Positions 1 through 15,100 of a DNA stretch of 64,000 nucleotides are shown here, one piece after another; position 1 is the stretch's first letter; each line of letters begins with the position of its first letter. Location of the stretch: assembly GCA_032209605.1 (NCBI GenBank), contig JASFXZ010000003.1:6264807-6328806 (forward strand). Direction: 5' to 3'. This DNA is from Mactromeris polynyma. Its lineage: Eukaryota > Mollusca > Bivalvia > Venerida > Mactridae. The notes under the pieces are model-generated. The model made no database searches. It was given only the letters and a program-made list of their open reading frames with translations, and was not told the DNA's origin. Made by a program: the position numbers and the translations under genes.

Positions 1-126
1 CAACTTGTAAATAGTTACATCACATGCTGCGTTTTCTCGAAATGACGTCACTTACAGAAGAGGTTGTAAATCCCATAGCAGCGCTCATTTCATCATTAAA
101 GAATTAAAATCCATAAAAATACATAC

Positions 127-3100
127 CTGTCTCATTATATGGTGTTTGTATATCACTTGACACACCTTCAGTAACAAGCATGAGAGTTAGTTCTGGTAGA
201 CTTGAACCCTTATCATTTACTGTCGAGACAATAACATTATACACTGTTGCTGGTTTCAAATTTGTAATCTGATAACTGGTACCAGCCACAACACGCACCT
301 GAAATAATCAGTATGTTTGTAGATCATAAATATTAAATATACTCATAAAACTTGAATTCAAAACTGCAAAATAAAATGTTACTTCAAAATATCTTTTGAA
401 AGGACGCAATTCTATTTCAGTAAAAGATCTAATTCGGTGTAAAGTTTGAGACAATACAAAAGTTGCTTCATCCTATTTCCTTGAGACAATGGACTGTTAT
501 TCAGAGCCTGATAATTTTTTATTAGAATGCATTCAATTTTCACAAAACAAGAACATAGAAACGAATGCCACTCATTTGTATAGTAATGCAATACTGTATT
601 TACACACAATACCAAATATCTCTAAATGTTCAAGAGGTTTATATCACAAAAGTAAATTAACTGCTTCATAAATTTGAAACACATGGATAGTGATATTAAA
701 GTTTATTCACAGTGTGCCCTAATTGTCTATAACATGTTACTATGTTTGTATAGTCAATGATAACATTAACACTAAAAGTTCACACTAAGAGAAACATTTA
801 TGATGAAGTGGTTATGTTTGCTGACTTCAAATCTAGTGCGCTTCACTGCCAGGGTTTTGAATCCCACCCAGTATGTGAAGGAGCTATGCATCAGGCTAAT
901 GGAAAGTTACTGGTTCTACCCAGGAGCAATCCTATGCCCCATATAATGCTAGAATGGGCACCTGGGATCTTTCCCCATTACAAAAGCTGCAACAGTCATT
1001 AGATGACCCAGGCTGATTACGAAACTTAACACCCAATAGCAAATAATTCACACTTCCACTGCATAAAGATAAGTCATTTAGCATTGAGGGTAGTCTAACA
1101 ACATAAATGTCAAGATGTTCGATATCTACTCACACTGGTCCATATTGGTAAATCAGAATAATGCAGTTTCCAGGATACCACGAACCATTCTCCTTCATTG
1201 GAACTGTCAGATTTATCCCAAGCAATAACTGCAGAATCAGAGGTAACACTTCCATCCTCAATGTGAGTATTGTTAGGAGGGTAAGGCAATATTGCTGTAA
1301 AAAACACTTGATATGATGACAACAAATCAATATTACACAAGCACAAATTATGTACTAATCCAAAAGCAGAAGTATATATAGTGGAAACTCCCTAATCCGG
1401 AAAGTTACCAGTCCAGAAACTTCCTTACACCAGACAATATTCATGGTCCCATTTTAATTTATTTTATGTAGCATACGAAAAAATCCCCCAGTCTGGATCC
1501 TCCCTACTTGGAATCCGGACGATTCTTTCAGTCCAGAATGTGATTTAACACTTAAACCCAAACTCTGACCATAACTTTCTGCAAATATACATCGGACAAT
1601 CTGACTGAGAATTGAAAGAAGCCATAAATAATTCTAATTGTCTTGAGGTGCAGACAATTAGACTTTATCATGGTATGCATTCCGTTTTGTCCGGAATAGA
1701 ACAAGGTCAGAACAGGTATGCGGTGTACTAATTACAAAGCTGCAAGAATAAATGGATTTATAATATTGTGTAAACATGTGGAAATAATCAAAGGTTTAGC
1801 GATTGCTGACCCCTAGACTAGATGATAAAGCTATGAGCAGTAAGGCTGATGAAAAACACTTGCTCAAATTCAGCTGTATTAGCTGTAGTGGACACTATGC
1901 ACTGAGCTAAAGGAGGGGGACATAATCTGTTTCAGCCAGAGATAAAGGAAGATAAGAACGTTTAAATAAGTCATACCTGATCCCTCTATCATACATGCAG
2001 ATATAAGGGGCATGTATGTCATACAAGAGACAATATCCCATGATAAGTAAACCTCGCCCTGACATAGACGGTAACAATTCTCTGGTATCTGGACTCGCTC
2101 ACAACATGGCGTGTGGTTACCATAACCTGCAAAAATGTATGATTTTAAGTCAAGTCTGACATAAATAATTTGAGAATGAAAACTAGTTACAAAACAACTA
2201 ATTTCAACATGTATAACCTTGGAGCCGGAAGCATCCTAGGTGTTTAGTGTGCTTGAAAACTGATTTTTGTTGAATTTTTATAATTGTGCATGTGCATGCG
2301 TGTCCGTGTGTTTGTTCCTGCGTGTGCATGTGTTTCGGTTGTCACTCAATTATATCTTGTTAATAGAAGGCCATATTGTAAATAAGGTATACACATTTAA
2401 TGTTTAACCTTACTATGTTACCTTCTGAACATAACAAATTTATTATTATTATCCTTATTATTATCAAAGGATTTTAACCTCACCCACATCAAAGCTGAAG
2501 GATACTTACCAGCCAGACATTGAGAGATGGTGTTCAGTTGTGAATGACAACTTAACAAAGACGCTGAATTGCCTCCCATAAAAAACGTGTCGGCTGAGCA
2601 GTAGCTCTGACATTCTGCAGACACATTTGTCTTCATGCAACAATCTACAAACAACAAAAACATATCAGATTCTTTTCTGCAACATACCATACTTTGAATT
2701 ACGATATGAAGTGGGCCATGACAAAACCTGTGTTAGTGCCCAAAATGTCCATTTTCAGGTACATTGTAAATACATTTTCAAACAAACATATGTTTCCACT
2801 TTCATTTAATACCGAAAGTATTAAAATCGAATGTCTGCTTTTCATTTTTAGAGCAAGTCCAATATTAAGAACAAGATGCAAAAATAAGCTACAAAATGAT
2901 GACATCGCTTCAGAATATACATAATTCTTAATAAAATCTTCTGCTCTTCAAATGGAAAAAACAAATAATGCAATATTTATAAATATTTCCATGTTTGTTT
3001 AATTCTATAAATCAAAATTAAGCCAACAAAACATCTTAGGACAAAGCGCTTAGTTTGTGATGTCAAAACGCTTAGTTTGTGATGTCAAAACCAACGTCAC

Positions 3101-6100
3101 TAATACAGGTTTTGTCATGGCAACGCTCAAATGGTTTTAAATGATTTTAAAATTTATGGTATTTCTAAACTGATTATTAATTATAATAATAAACTTGAAA
3201 TTGTAATTGATTCAACTGACTGAAAGAACATCAAGATAGATGAAAACATTTCACAAAATCTCCAGCTCTTTTACTTCTACATTTGTAACCATAAAATCTT
3301 GATACTGGTCTCAATAAAGATGGAGTACGAAACAAAGATGAAAGTCAACCTAGATTACACTTAATAGCTCAGACTTAAGTTCTTAAATAAAAATATGTTG
3401 TTACAAAACAACTGAATTTCATAATCTTAATCTCTAAGAATCGTACTTGCCTGATATTGTATCATTTCTGTCACTTTTTGAAACTACCACTGAAATAAAT
3501 TTGAAGAATAATTCAAATCCATTAAAACAGTCCCCAAAACTACTACATCTGTGAATTGTTATCTCATAATTAGACTGAATAGTCTTTGAAAATTAATGTA
3601 TGATACAAGGATGTAACATTTTAGTTGTCAGTTCCAAATCCAAATAAATATCTGTAAAAACACAGTTATGTCACACAGTACATTCATAGCAACTGTGTAT
3701 CCAATATTTAAATGTCAATATCATGAATTACAATCATTTGCAGAAGAACACAATTACAAACCCAGGTAACCTGGATTCGAAAGAATTCTATTAAAAGAAC
3801 AGAAAGAACTTGTGTGAAACAGTCAAAATTTGAGCAGAACTTTCATACTTATTCTGTATTATCTATCTAAAACCTTTAAATTTCTGACATAAATCTTACT
3901 GACAGTACATAAATTGCTGATTCTATGTCATACATTTGCATTGAACCGAGATAGTTGCAAGAAGTAAATACAGTAAAACTTCAATAATAAGACCACCCTT
4001 GGGAAAAATGGTCTTTATATTGTGGTGATCTTAAAATTGAGGTGGACTTGAGCAAAGCAGTGAAAAAGGACTAGCAAATTGTGTTCTTAATTTTGAGGTG
4101 GTCTTATTATTGAAGTGGTCTTATTATTGAGGTGGTCTTATTATTGAGGTGGTCTTTAAGTCAGGTTTTATTGTAAATTAATCTTACCCCCAGTAGCAAT
4201 GACCACTGTGTACGACGGTTGACTGGCTCCAGCACTTGCAACAGCAATAACTCTCACCTCATATATTGTATTTAATTCTACACCTGTCAAAACTGCAGTG
4301 TAGGTACTCATTGAGACAGCTGATTTCTAACAAAACAAGAGCACATACATGTTTAATCAAAGCATCAAATCAAAGAAAAATACAAGCGAACTACAGTGAT
4401 ACAAGTATTGCACCAAATTATTAAAAGAATAAGGAACAATACATATAAAACTTGAGCAGTCTGCATTATTTTACCAGCTTTGAGAATGCAAAACTGACTG
4501 AGCACAGTCTGCATTATTCTACCAGCTTTGAGAATGTTAAACTGACTGAGCCCAGTCTGCATTATTCTACCAGCTTTGAGAATGTTAAACTGACTGAGCA
4601 CAGTCTGCATTATTCTACCAGCTTTGAGAATGTTAAACTGACTGAGCACAGTCTGCATTATTCTACCAGCTTTGAGAATGTTAAACTGACTGAGCACAGT
4701 CTGCATTATTCTACCAGCTTTGAGAATGTTAAACTGACTGAGCACAGTCTGCATTATTCTACCAGCTTTGAGAATGTTAAACTGACTGAGCACAGTCTGC
4801 ATTATTCTACCAGCTTAGAGAATGTTAAACTGAATGAGCACAGTCTGCATTATTCTACCAGCTTAGAGAATGTTAAACTGACTGAGCACAGTCTGCATTA
4901 TTCTACCCGCTTTGAGAATGTTAAACTGACTGAGCACAGTCTGCATTATTCTACCAGCTTAGAGAATGTTAAACTGACTGAGCACAGTCTGCATTATTCT
5001 ACCAGCTTTGAGAATGTTAAACTGACTGAGCACAGTCTGCATTATTCTACCAGCTTAGAGAATGTTAAACTGACTGAGCACAGTCTGCATTATTCTACCA
5101 GCTTTGAGAATGTTAAACTGACTGAGCACAGTGATAATGTTATACAACAAAGTTCAATATTGAGTCATACAGTTGGCAACAATTTTCAACATTATTTTTC
5201 ACTATGATAAAAAGTTAAAAAACTTGTAGTATGAACTCATAGGAACTGATTGCATGACGAATGTAACATCCTGTTTAATGTCATTAAACAACCGAAAAAT
5301 ATTCCCCCTGGCAGAAATATTACCAGGCAAAAAACTGTGTGAAAACTTTTTTGTTGTATTAAAGTTTAATCTAAATGAAAGAAATTTCGTCTGAATAATT
5401 GTTGTTAATTACTCAAAACTTTTGTCAAGTTTTATAAAGATTTATACCCTTATAACAAAATGGTGCAAAAAGAACATTTAAGATCAGTCTATGTCAGAGT
5501 TTCAGTCTTAAATTGTTTGTGAATAAGGCCCCACCTTTTTACTATCAAAAATATAACTCACAGAGATAAAAGTACCGCCTCCTGCTTTTCGATATTGCAC
5601 CTTGTAGCCAGTGACAAGATCAACATTGTTTTCTGGTGGTTGCCATGACACCAGTATCTCTTTTCCCAAATTGATAGCTGATACTGCAGTTGGTTGGCTT
5701 GGCAAGAGAACTGTCATATATATATATATATGTATAAATATATATAATCAAGGCAAATATGCATTAGTCATTGAATAAAAACAAAACATTTCTGCATCAG
5801 AATCATCGTAGTTCATTCCACTTATCATTTCATACTGCAATGTTGTTTTTGTAATTCCACATTTCTGCAGTTTGCGAAAAATTATGACATATCAGCGTTA
5901 ATTCAAACAAACTGAATTGAAAATTGAACAGTTGAATTAAGAAACATCTGCATAAATAGACAATATTTCACTGGATGATTTTACAGAATTTACACTGGCT
6001 ACCGTTAGCAAACAATAGAAAGTTCCAACATTTACAATATTTACCTCCCTTGTTCTGAATACATGTAGTCGGCCATATTGCAAATATAATGCAAATGATG

Positions 6101-9100
6101 ATAAAACAGTCAGATATCAAAATAACTTATTCATTATGCTCATGTGGGCAGTTGGCTCAGAAAGTTGACGAAAAAGTGGTTGTCACATGCAAATTCTCTT
6201 GATATTTTCTCAATTATCACATATTTGGGACTTATCAGTTTTGCCTATCAAAATGGCTGATGATTATGAACAAGGGAGGTAAATATTGTAGAGGAGGGAA
6301 CTATCTATTACTGTTCAGGAGTGGCCAAAGCTAGATTGTACATATCAATAAACTCACACTGTCCTTCTTTCAAACATTCCAACAGACTGATAGAAGGTAT
6401 ACCAATGCACGAAGTGAAATCTGTGCTGTCTGCTTCACGACCATCACATAATTCCAGACAAAGATCAGACATGCCACTACGTATACAACAACCAAGATGA
6501 TTCCTTCCATCTGTAATAAAGTATAAGACAAATGTCCTTACAAGATTGTGCACTGGCACTGTCAAGCTTAAGGCACTATCTCCCACGGTAAAATTTGGCC
6601 CGATGTTTTCCGACTATAGCCTGAAGTATTCCCAGCATTAATTCAAACAAGTGCGCCAATAGCATTTTCAGAGTAATATATATACAAAATGCAGGCTGTC
6701 AACTCATCTCTTTTCAAAAAGTAGGGACAAATAGGGCTATTTTTTTAAAAGGAGGGTAAAAGTAGGGATTTATTGCCTAAAAGTTGGGATAGAAGGGATG
6801 ATTCCTTACTTTTGGAATATCAAAAATGGTAAAAATTCACCACACTGTTTATTCTCCATGATAAGTCCTCTGTGCTTTATGTAGTGAAATCAATATTTTG
6901 AGTTAACACCTAAGATTCCCAAAAAAGTAGGGTTAGTAGGACTCTTTCAAGAAAAAGCAGGGAAAAAGTAAAAAAGTAGGGAAAAGTAAGAAACTTAGGA
7001 AAGTAGGGCCCACTTAACACTCTAAACATGTATAATAGTTCATCTCTTACTATGTTAACCGAATGAGGAATAAGATTCTTGACAAAATAAAAGCCTATGA
7101 CACTGTTAGCACAGGTATATATACAGATGCTGGAAGGGATGTCATTTATACAATTGATATTGATTTATCAATGATTTCGTTCTGTCAATCGTTATTCGAT
7201 ACACACAAATATCGATATTGTGACAGGAAAATATAGGAGAAAAAAATGTGCCAAAATAGCGAAACATCGCTTTGTGATCAGTCGCTTATTAAACAGTGCT
7301 TTACTGGATAGAGCATTCCAAATGCTGGCAATATAATATAATATTGTGAAGTTAAAAATATGTATTAATAACTTAAAGGTTATCCTGATATCATGAAAAT
7401 ACGAGTTGAAAATTTAAATATGTAGGGCATACACACATAAACATACAGAAACTATTTGAGTTGAGCTGAGGAATTTAACAATATAATCAATATATCAATA
7501 TATCTTCAATATTTTTCCGATATATCAATATCGTCGATATGCTAATATTTGAATCAATGCCAGCCCTAGATGCTGGTATGACACAAAAATATGTATTCAA
7601 GAGAAATTGCCATAAAAACTTCACTTGAATCATGACAATATTATGATAAGTAATTGACCTTAATAAAGCTATCATTAACAAATTGCTGGACTATAAATGC
7701 CATTCTAATTTAAATCATAATAGTCTACAAGTTCTACTCAGCAGGAACCACAATTTATAACATACCTTGTCCACATGTTAAGACTTCTAGTAAGTTATTC
7801 TCCATACATACACCATCATTAACAGCCATCAGAACATCAGTAATAGGTGTACTAGTATCACATAATGGTAAGGCACACTCTTGTACACCCTCTCTTTTAC
7901 AACAGTCTAGAAGACAAGCAAAATATTGCAAACATTAGTGCATACAATTCGTCATTGGAATAAAAAAGTATAAGAGGGTAAAAATTAAATAAAAACTAAG
8001 GGGTAAATGGGATGAAGAGTTTGTAGGCCGTATTTTTTGAATTAGTGAGATGATAACAGCTCAAAAAGTGCAATAGAGTGAGCCTTGTGTACCTTATATT
8101 TGAACAAAGGCTTTTTATTCCCTGCAGTATACAAAGTGAGTTATACAAGCCTCAATTTTGCTATACAAATAGGTTTCTCTATCATAAAAACGTCAACCAC
8201 CCTTTGAACCCCAATTGTGCATACACTTCAAAAAGACCTAGCTAGGCCGAAACTGTCACGAACAAGGTCCATAACTTGAAATTATTCCCATCAAAATTCT
8301 GAAAAAATTGGTGAAGATTGGACAAAAGCAATCCAAATTACAGAACAGACAAAGTTAATGTGTGACCCAGACAGTGATCCCACCCTACAACCTGTTAAAC
8401 GACAGGCTCTTCAAAATAAACAATATTGTGTCCATAACATACAAAATTCTGTATATTATTCATGTACATGTAGTAGGAAAATCTAGATGGTAGGGTAGGC
8501 TATGGCAGAGCTCACCAAATGATATGCCTGGGGCCTTTTTTCACAAACATAATAAGACTGAAACTCAGACTTAGACTTTAAAATGATAAATGTTTTCTTT
8601 TCTCCCACATAAATACTAGTATAATGTAACAGATGTTCATAAAAAAGTGCATTAAGTGTAGGGTGGGTTATAACAATGATTCAGACAAAATTTCATTAAT
8701 TTAGATTGAATGAAAAAATACTGGTTGATATAAATTTTGCAAATTTAAAGTCTGCAAATTTAAAGTATAAGTCTGAGTTTCAGTCTTAAAATCTTTTTGA
8801 ATAAGGCTCTAGGTTAGACATCTTACAAATACAATTCACTTACCTGTAACATTGAAATGTGGGGCTGGCTCTTTTGGAGGAAGGCCTAGAAAAAAGGTAG
8901 AATAAATGACATAACGAAGGTAAAACAAATTGAACAGAATAGCATGATCCCTTGCTTTGAATTTATGCTTACTGAATTTGCAAAAGATTATCTATCTATC
9001 TTGTTTAAATATTTGTACATAAACATAATTACAGGTACATCAAAAGATACACCAATAATCATAACTTGCAGACATTGTTCCAAACTTAATATTAATCATA

Positions 9101-12100
9101 AACAACTAGACAACTTTCCTCAAAAGATCAATACAGGACTATTGGGGAATACTTCATGACAAAACATTTAGCTCAAGTAAGAAATATTTACATCAAAACT
9201 ACCACATGGTGACTTTGAATCAAAGTAATATTTGCTATCATGTTTATTATTCCTGAACTTATGAGTAAGTGTACAACAACTTAACATACAAACATTATCA
9301 CCTAAGCAACATCAACATTCTCACAGACAGATCAAATATGGATACATATTTTAAGAAAGTACAGACTACAAGGTGTCAATTGTTCCTTTTATGGATATTT
9401 ATATTTGGTACCGCACCTGCTGGTCAAGATGTACACATTTTGAAGATGTTAAATGTTTAAGTCTGAAAAAGAATAAGTAAAAGACCCACTAACCATCGAC
9501 TTCCAAATGATGAGTGACTTTGGCCAGTGGTTGTGATCCATTCACATAACATTGGTATGTACCCATATCAGAGGACTCAACATTAGAGATGGCTAAATTC
9601 CAGTAGTTTGAGCCACCTTCATCTGAAAAAAGTAAAGCAAATTTATTTCCAGGATTTAATGAGTATCTGTCTTAACGTTATCCTACTAAGTGAAATGGAG
9701 CAGTCCATGAAAGGTAACACTTAAAACAACAGGGCCTGTTTAAAATCATAGCACATGTGTCAATATCATATTGTTCTGATCTTTGTATTATGCACAAAGT
9801 AGCTCTTACACCTGGGGTTGTTACACTTGTTGGTGGAGTTTTATTTTTGCAGATTAGACAGTGAGGGCCAAAAGTGCCAAATTAAAAACCACGCCAAAAA
9901 AACCTGCAATACAGTATTAGTGTGGAGGATGACCCGAGGTTGAGACCTAAGTAAAGCCACCGACCTTCCATTACCCAATTGGATAGCTTCCTCACTTACA
10001 AATTATATGTCCCCTGAGGGATTCAAACCTACAGTGGTATGAAGTCAGCAACCATAACCACACCAACACAGACACCCCATACAGCATTAAATACAATAAA
10101 ACCTCACTTAAAGACCACCTCAATAATAAGACCATCTCTTAATTAAGAATGCAATTTTCAAGTCCATATTCACTTCTTTGCTCTTTATTCCACCTCAATA
10201 TTATGACCAACTCTAAGACCAGTTGTCAAGAGTTCCAGAGGTGGTCTTACTATTGAGGTTTTACTGTAATATAATAAAAGTATAAATGTCAGCGTTGCCA
10301 TGACAATGGCTCTCACAGACTACCATGTCAGACATGGGAAAGTTAATTTATTTATACATGTGATCAACCATTACCTTGAGGTCTGTATATTGAATACTTT
10401 TGATCAAAACTATTCCCTGCTCTGATTATGTCTCCTGTTGATATAGTAACATTGTGATCCACAAAATGCCAAACAACCTATAAATATAAACATCCTCATT
10501 AGACTGATTTATCATCTTCTGAAATCTTGTTTCATTGGTTGTCTTATATACAGGTAATTTATACAAATCAGTATTCAAATATAACGTTTTGTAAGTTATG
10601 AAGTTATTTTCATCAGTGTTCCTAGTAACCACATTTTCTGTATACAGTAAAACCTCAATAATAAGACCACCTCAAAATTAAGAACACCATGTCCATGTCT
10701 ATGTTTCACTGTTTTGCTCTATATTCAACTTCAATATTAGGACCACCTCAATAAGAAGACTAGTTTTCAAGGGTCCTAATGGTGGTCTTCTTTTTGAGGT
10801 TTGACTGTATCTTTTTTCCAAATTACACTATTGTAGCCAATACCATTATAAAATAAATGGTCTTTTATCATTCATTGTTCAAAATGGGATTGAGGGAGGA
10901 TTTTTATTTTTAGGGTGAGGGAGAATTTACATTACATACATCAGAAAAATTGGTATAAATATCTGACACTAGGCAGCAATCCACTTGTCTTTTAAGGAAA
11001 TAAAAAATGTTGGGAGTGGCATGAAATTTTGGGAGTTGGGAGAGACAGTATCCTTGTAATCAATATATTATTGCCGAAATGACAACAGTATTGTATTCAA
11101 TTTGAAAATCAAAATACTGTGTACATATAGTATACAAAACTTTGAAATTACATATTATAGACATCGCAAGGTACTATGTATATGTTTTGTGGGGGAAACA
11201 TGTTCTTTACAAGGGAAATAAGATGTGTATGTTTTTCATGGCTTCAACAGCATGTAGAAAAGGGACTTAAATTTTTTTATCAAACAAGATGCAAATTTTT
11301 AGAAAGACATTGGTATAAAAGAAAACATGATATGTCAAAATTTAAGAGGATTTTTGTAAACAATCTATGATTGAATAAGGAATAAGCATCATACATGGAA
11401 AATGGAAAAAAAGGTAGATGGTTTGTCGGGAATGAAGCTATACCGATCTGGCTTTAACACAAAAATATACCTGGTTTAATGAGAAACTGAAATAGTAATA
11501 CAAGTTCATTTGAAAGTAGACAAAACACAAACATATACATTTGATAGCAAAATATCTCGGGAACTATATAAGAGGTAATGAAATTAGCCAATGGGTGCAA
11601 CCTGTGTTAATTATAATGAAGTCTTAGTCTATGGGAATAACACAATAATCAATCAGAATGATGGTCTAGAGTTCAATTAATGGTTAGGCAAATGTTCTAA
11701 AGACACAAGAAACAAATATATAAGTGGTTCATAACATCATGACAATGAGATATATCGGGGATGCCAACAGTGAAGTGTGAAAAAGATGAAAATTAAGTTA
11801 TCCTTTGACATAAAAGTACATTATACACCATATACATGTACATATTTTATTGAAGCCATTATAAATTAATTGGTAGATTTTTATTCAAATTTGCTCCTAA
11901 AATTGAGGTTTTAATTACACTTTGTTCAATTTCTTGTAATAGTCAATATCTCACTTGCTAGACACTGAAAATAACAAGCAAGGGACTATTTAGAATCCAA
12001 AATCTACATAAATATAGAGCTGTCATTGAATCAGCAAAATGCATATTGACGATATTGATATATCGAATGAGAAATATCGATGATATATCGATATAATCAA

Positions 12101-15100
12101 GTATCATTTTTAACATATTTGCAGTTCAGATTTCATATATTTTCACTTCTAGTTATGTCTATTACATGCTCATGTATATAACTTTGACCATCTTGTTTCT
12201 TCAATATCATGAAGTAGGTATGTTTTTTGCAAAAATAAATAAGAAAAATATGAAAGATCGTCAGTTACTTATTTATCCTAGAACTCTTTTGATAGGTACG
12301 GCGAAGTTTTAAACATTTCCTTTTGACAGCGCACCAGCTTCCATTTTTGTTTTGGGTGAATTTTCATCCCTTTCAGGCATGTATTTATTATTCATAAGCA
12401 TCGACTTTTTAAAATATGTATCAATAATCGATCTATGGAAAAATATCAATGATACATCAATATGTTACAATCACTGACAGCTCTACATGAAAGCATGAAA
12501 GTGAGTTTAAAATTTAATATACATTTAATATCATCTATCAAACCACATACCAATTGTATCTATTCAAACATACATTTACCTCTTGATTGGACTGCAGATT
12601 CAATACTTGGCACTCAAACTGTGCCGTGGCCCCTTCGTTAACTTCAACAGTCGTCGATGTTGTCTGTACTTGAGTTTGGGCATTTACTTAAAAACAATAA
12701 AATAATTAGCATTGCAAGACCAGAAACCATTATAATGGTTCCAATGGTGTTCAATAATAATAGCGTAATATATTTCATATGATTTATAGGCTGATTAAAA
12801 ACACTTTTAATATTAATGCTGGTAAAGATTTTCAGCATTTTTTATCATTATTGCAAAAGTGTAAAATGCCACAAATGAAAATAAACTGAATGGTGATAGA
12901 TGCCACCTTGGAGAATACCCAAATCATTGTCTCTTATTTACAGGATTCATTACATATACACGAGGAGGATTTGTGAAAAAGGAAATGATTTTAAGAAAAT
13001 TCCATAATCAGCAAATAACAACGGAAGTTAAAATGTACAATTAAAGCGGACACTTTCAACTTCAATATTTCAGTGATATGGTGGTATGACTCAAAGCATT
13101 ACGATAATGTTATCAGGGGCGTCACTAATTCTTGAAGTAGCAGGGGACATCACCAAAAGTAGCCGGGATCTAGGGGGTACTCCCCTTAATTATAATCATT
13201 CATACAAGAAAAGAGGCTGGGTGTAGATGCTTAAGATACTGGGTAATTTTTCAGCAACCAGCTATTATTGACACCATTGTGTTATGTGTTACTTTACTCT
13301 GGGGGGGGGGGGGGGGGAATCCTATATAAAAAGTCCTCAACACATTTTGTACATAAATGATTTGACAACCACATGTATTACTTCAAATACTGCGTCACTG
13401 GAGCATTACCTAATATAAGTTGTCTGACAATTCTTTACAAAAATATTATTTATGTATTATTAAATAACTTTTTACTCGGCTATGTAATTAATAATTAATT
13501 AACTGTCCAATCAAAACTGCAAGGTCTAGTCAACTTACATAAATGATTTATTACTGGTACTGGTAATGTGTTTATTGCAGTCTGATCTCGTCATCGTGAA
13601 ACTATATTAACTTAGTTACACAAATAAATCAATATTTTTCATTTTCGCAAAACTCATCATGCATGCTCATAAAACCGAGAAATGATTCGTCACAGATTCT
13701 GAACATCACTCTACTAATGCATCTGGTTTAGGTTAAAACTCTTACCATTGGAAATAGAGTCACATTTCATGCATACCTGTGTGAACTACATCCCAATGTC
13801 AATTACCGATAGGTCTCACGCCAGTATGACTCACTTAATATCTATACAGATCTACATTTCGCAATTAGACAAAAAACATTGATTTAGTTTAATAAAAAAA
13901 ATTACAACATTTTTGAATATATTCTTTAATTCCCTCTCTAAGGAAAGCACTCAGAATAATTTTTCTCAAAAGACCTGATCATTTAACATTGAACTAATTC
14001 ATTGTTGGTTCTGTGTTTATATGGGCACAAAATATTCAGTTTGTTTTCATTTAAAGGTGTGTATTTATGCTTAAACCTTTTTACTCTATAACTATAGTCC
14101 ATAAAAAGATGACTTGTATATTTATTACTATCGTCATATTTGTTTACAAATGTTGATGAACCTATATATTTTAAACCGAACTTAACTCCCAAGATATTTC
14201 TTTCATGACCAGTATTTAAATATGTTAATTTTCAATTTCAATGCTCATGTTTACATTCATTCAAGCAACCTTGACCTCAAAAATACAGGTTTATTTACTT
14301 TCGCAAAATTTACCATCTCCACCCAGGCAAAAATACATCATGTTTTGTCAGTAAAGAACACTTGGCTATTAATACAAAATGATTTTGTCACAAAGAATGT
14401 CGCATCGCTATTGAGTTTGTGTATTAAACTGAAGATAAGGGTCAATGCCTTAGTATTACATATCACTTAACCAGTATGGTAAAACTATAATAATTCCCTG
14501 AATACCATTCCATAACCTTTTATAGAAACGACAAAACAATAATAACATTTCAAATTTGTCATTTGGAAATCTCATGCTAGAGAAAGCACTTGGGTAAACC
14601 GATATACACAACATTTCAATACATTCACATTTCATTCAATACATTCATAACCCATATAATAATTATTTACATGCATATATTCTTAACTTTCAAAATAAAT
14701 ATTTCCTAAGTAGGCGGAAGAAAACATGTTCATGATGCATATCATATATTGACATAAGCTGCAACTTTTCACCACAAACACTTTTTTTTGTAACCAGACA
14801 ATAAAACAGCAGTAAACAGATCGGTTCTGCCTAAAGCTTGAATGCCTTTCAAACCTTAATTGCACGAAATATTTGTGCATTTAACGCCACCTGGTGGTTA
14901 TTACATTATAAACAAGGGAAAATAATTTTCTTCTTATTTGCTTCACTCAAACGTAGAAATTATCACTGAGGTCAAAACAGTAATAAAATATTTTTACATA
15001 GTATATATTGAATATCAGAAATACCAGTGAACTAGAAATATGTTTCCTCTATTTAACTATGCTATTATATAGATCATAGTATACTGCTCAACAAAGACAG

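Noticed and set aside
1378..1740. Possible pogo-like element (AGTGGAAACTCCCTAATCC, repeated TCCGGA words)
   Set aside because: The left end resembles a pogo terminus, but I could not find a convincing right terminus.
4365..5207. Long repeat proteins on both strands (16-residue periods)
   Set aside because: They are translations of the 48-bp minisatellite within an intron that separates two halves of one FN3 domain.
6660..7020. Possible distinct element rich in 'aaaagtaggg'
   Set aside because: The words are repetitive, but no unit length or termini could be defined; treated as degraded A/G-rich repeat in an intron.
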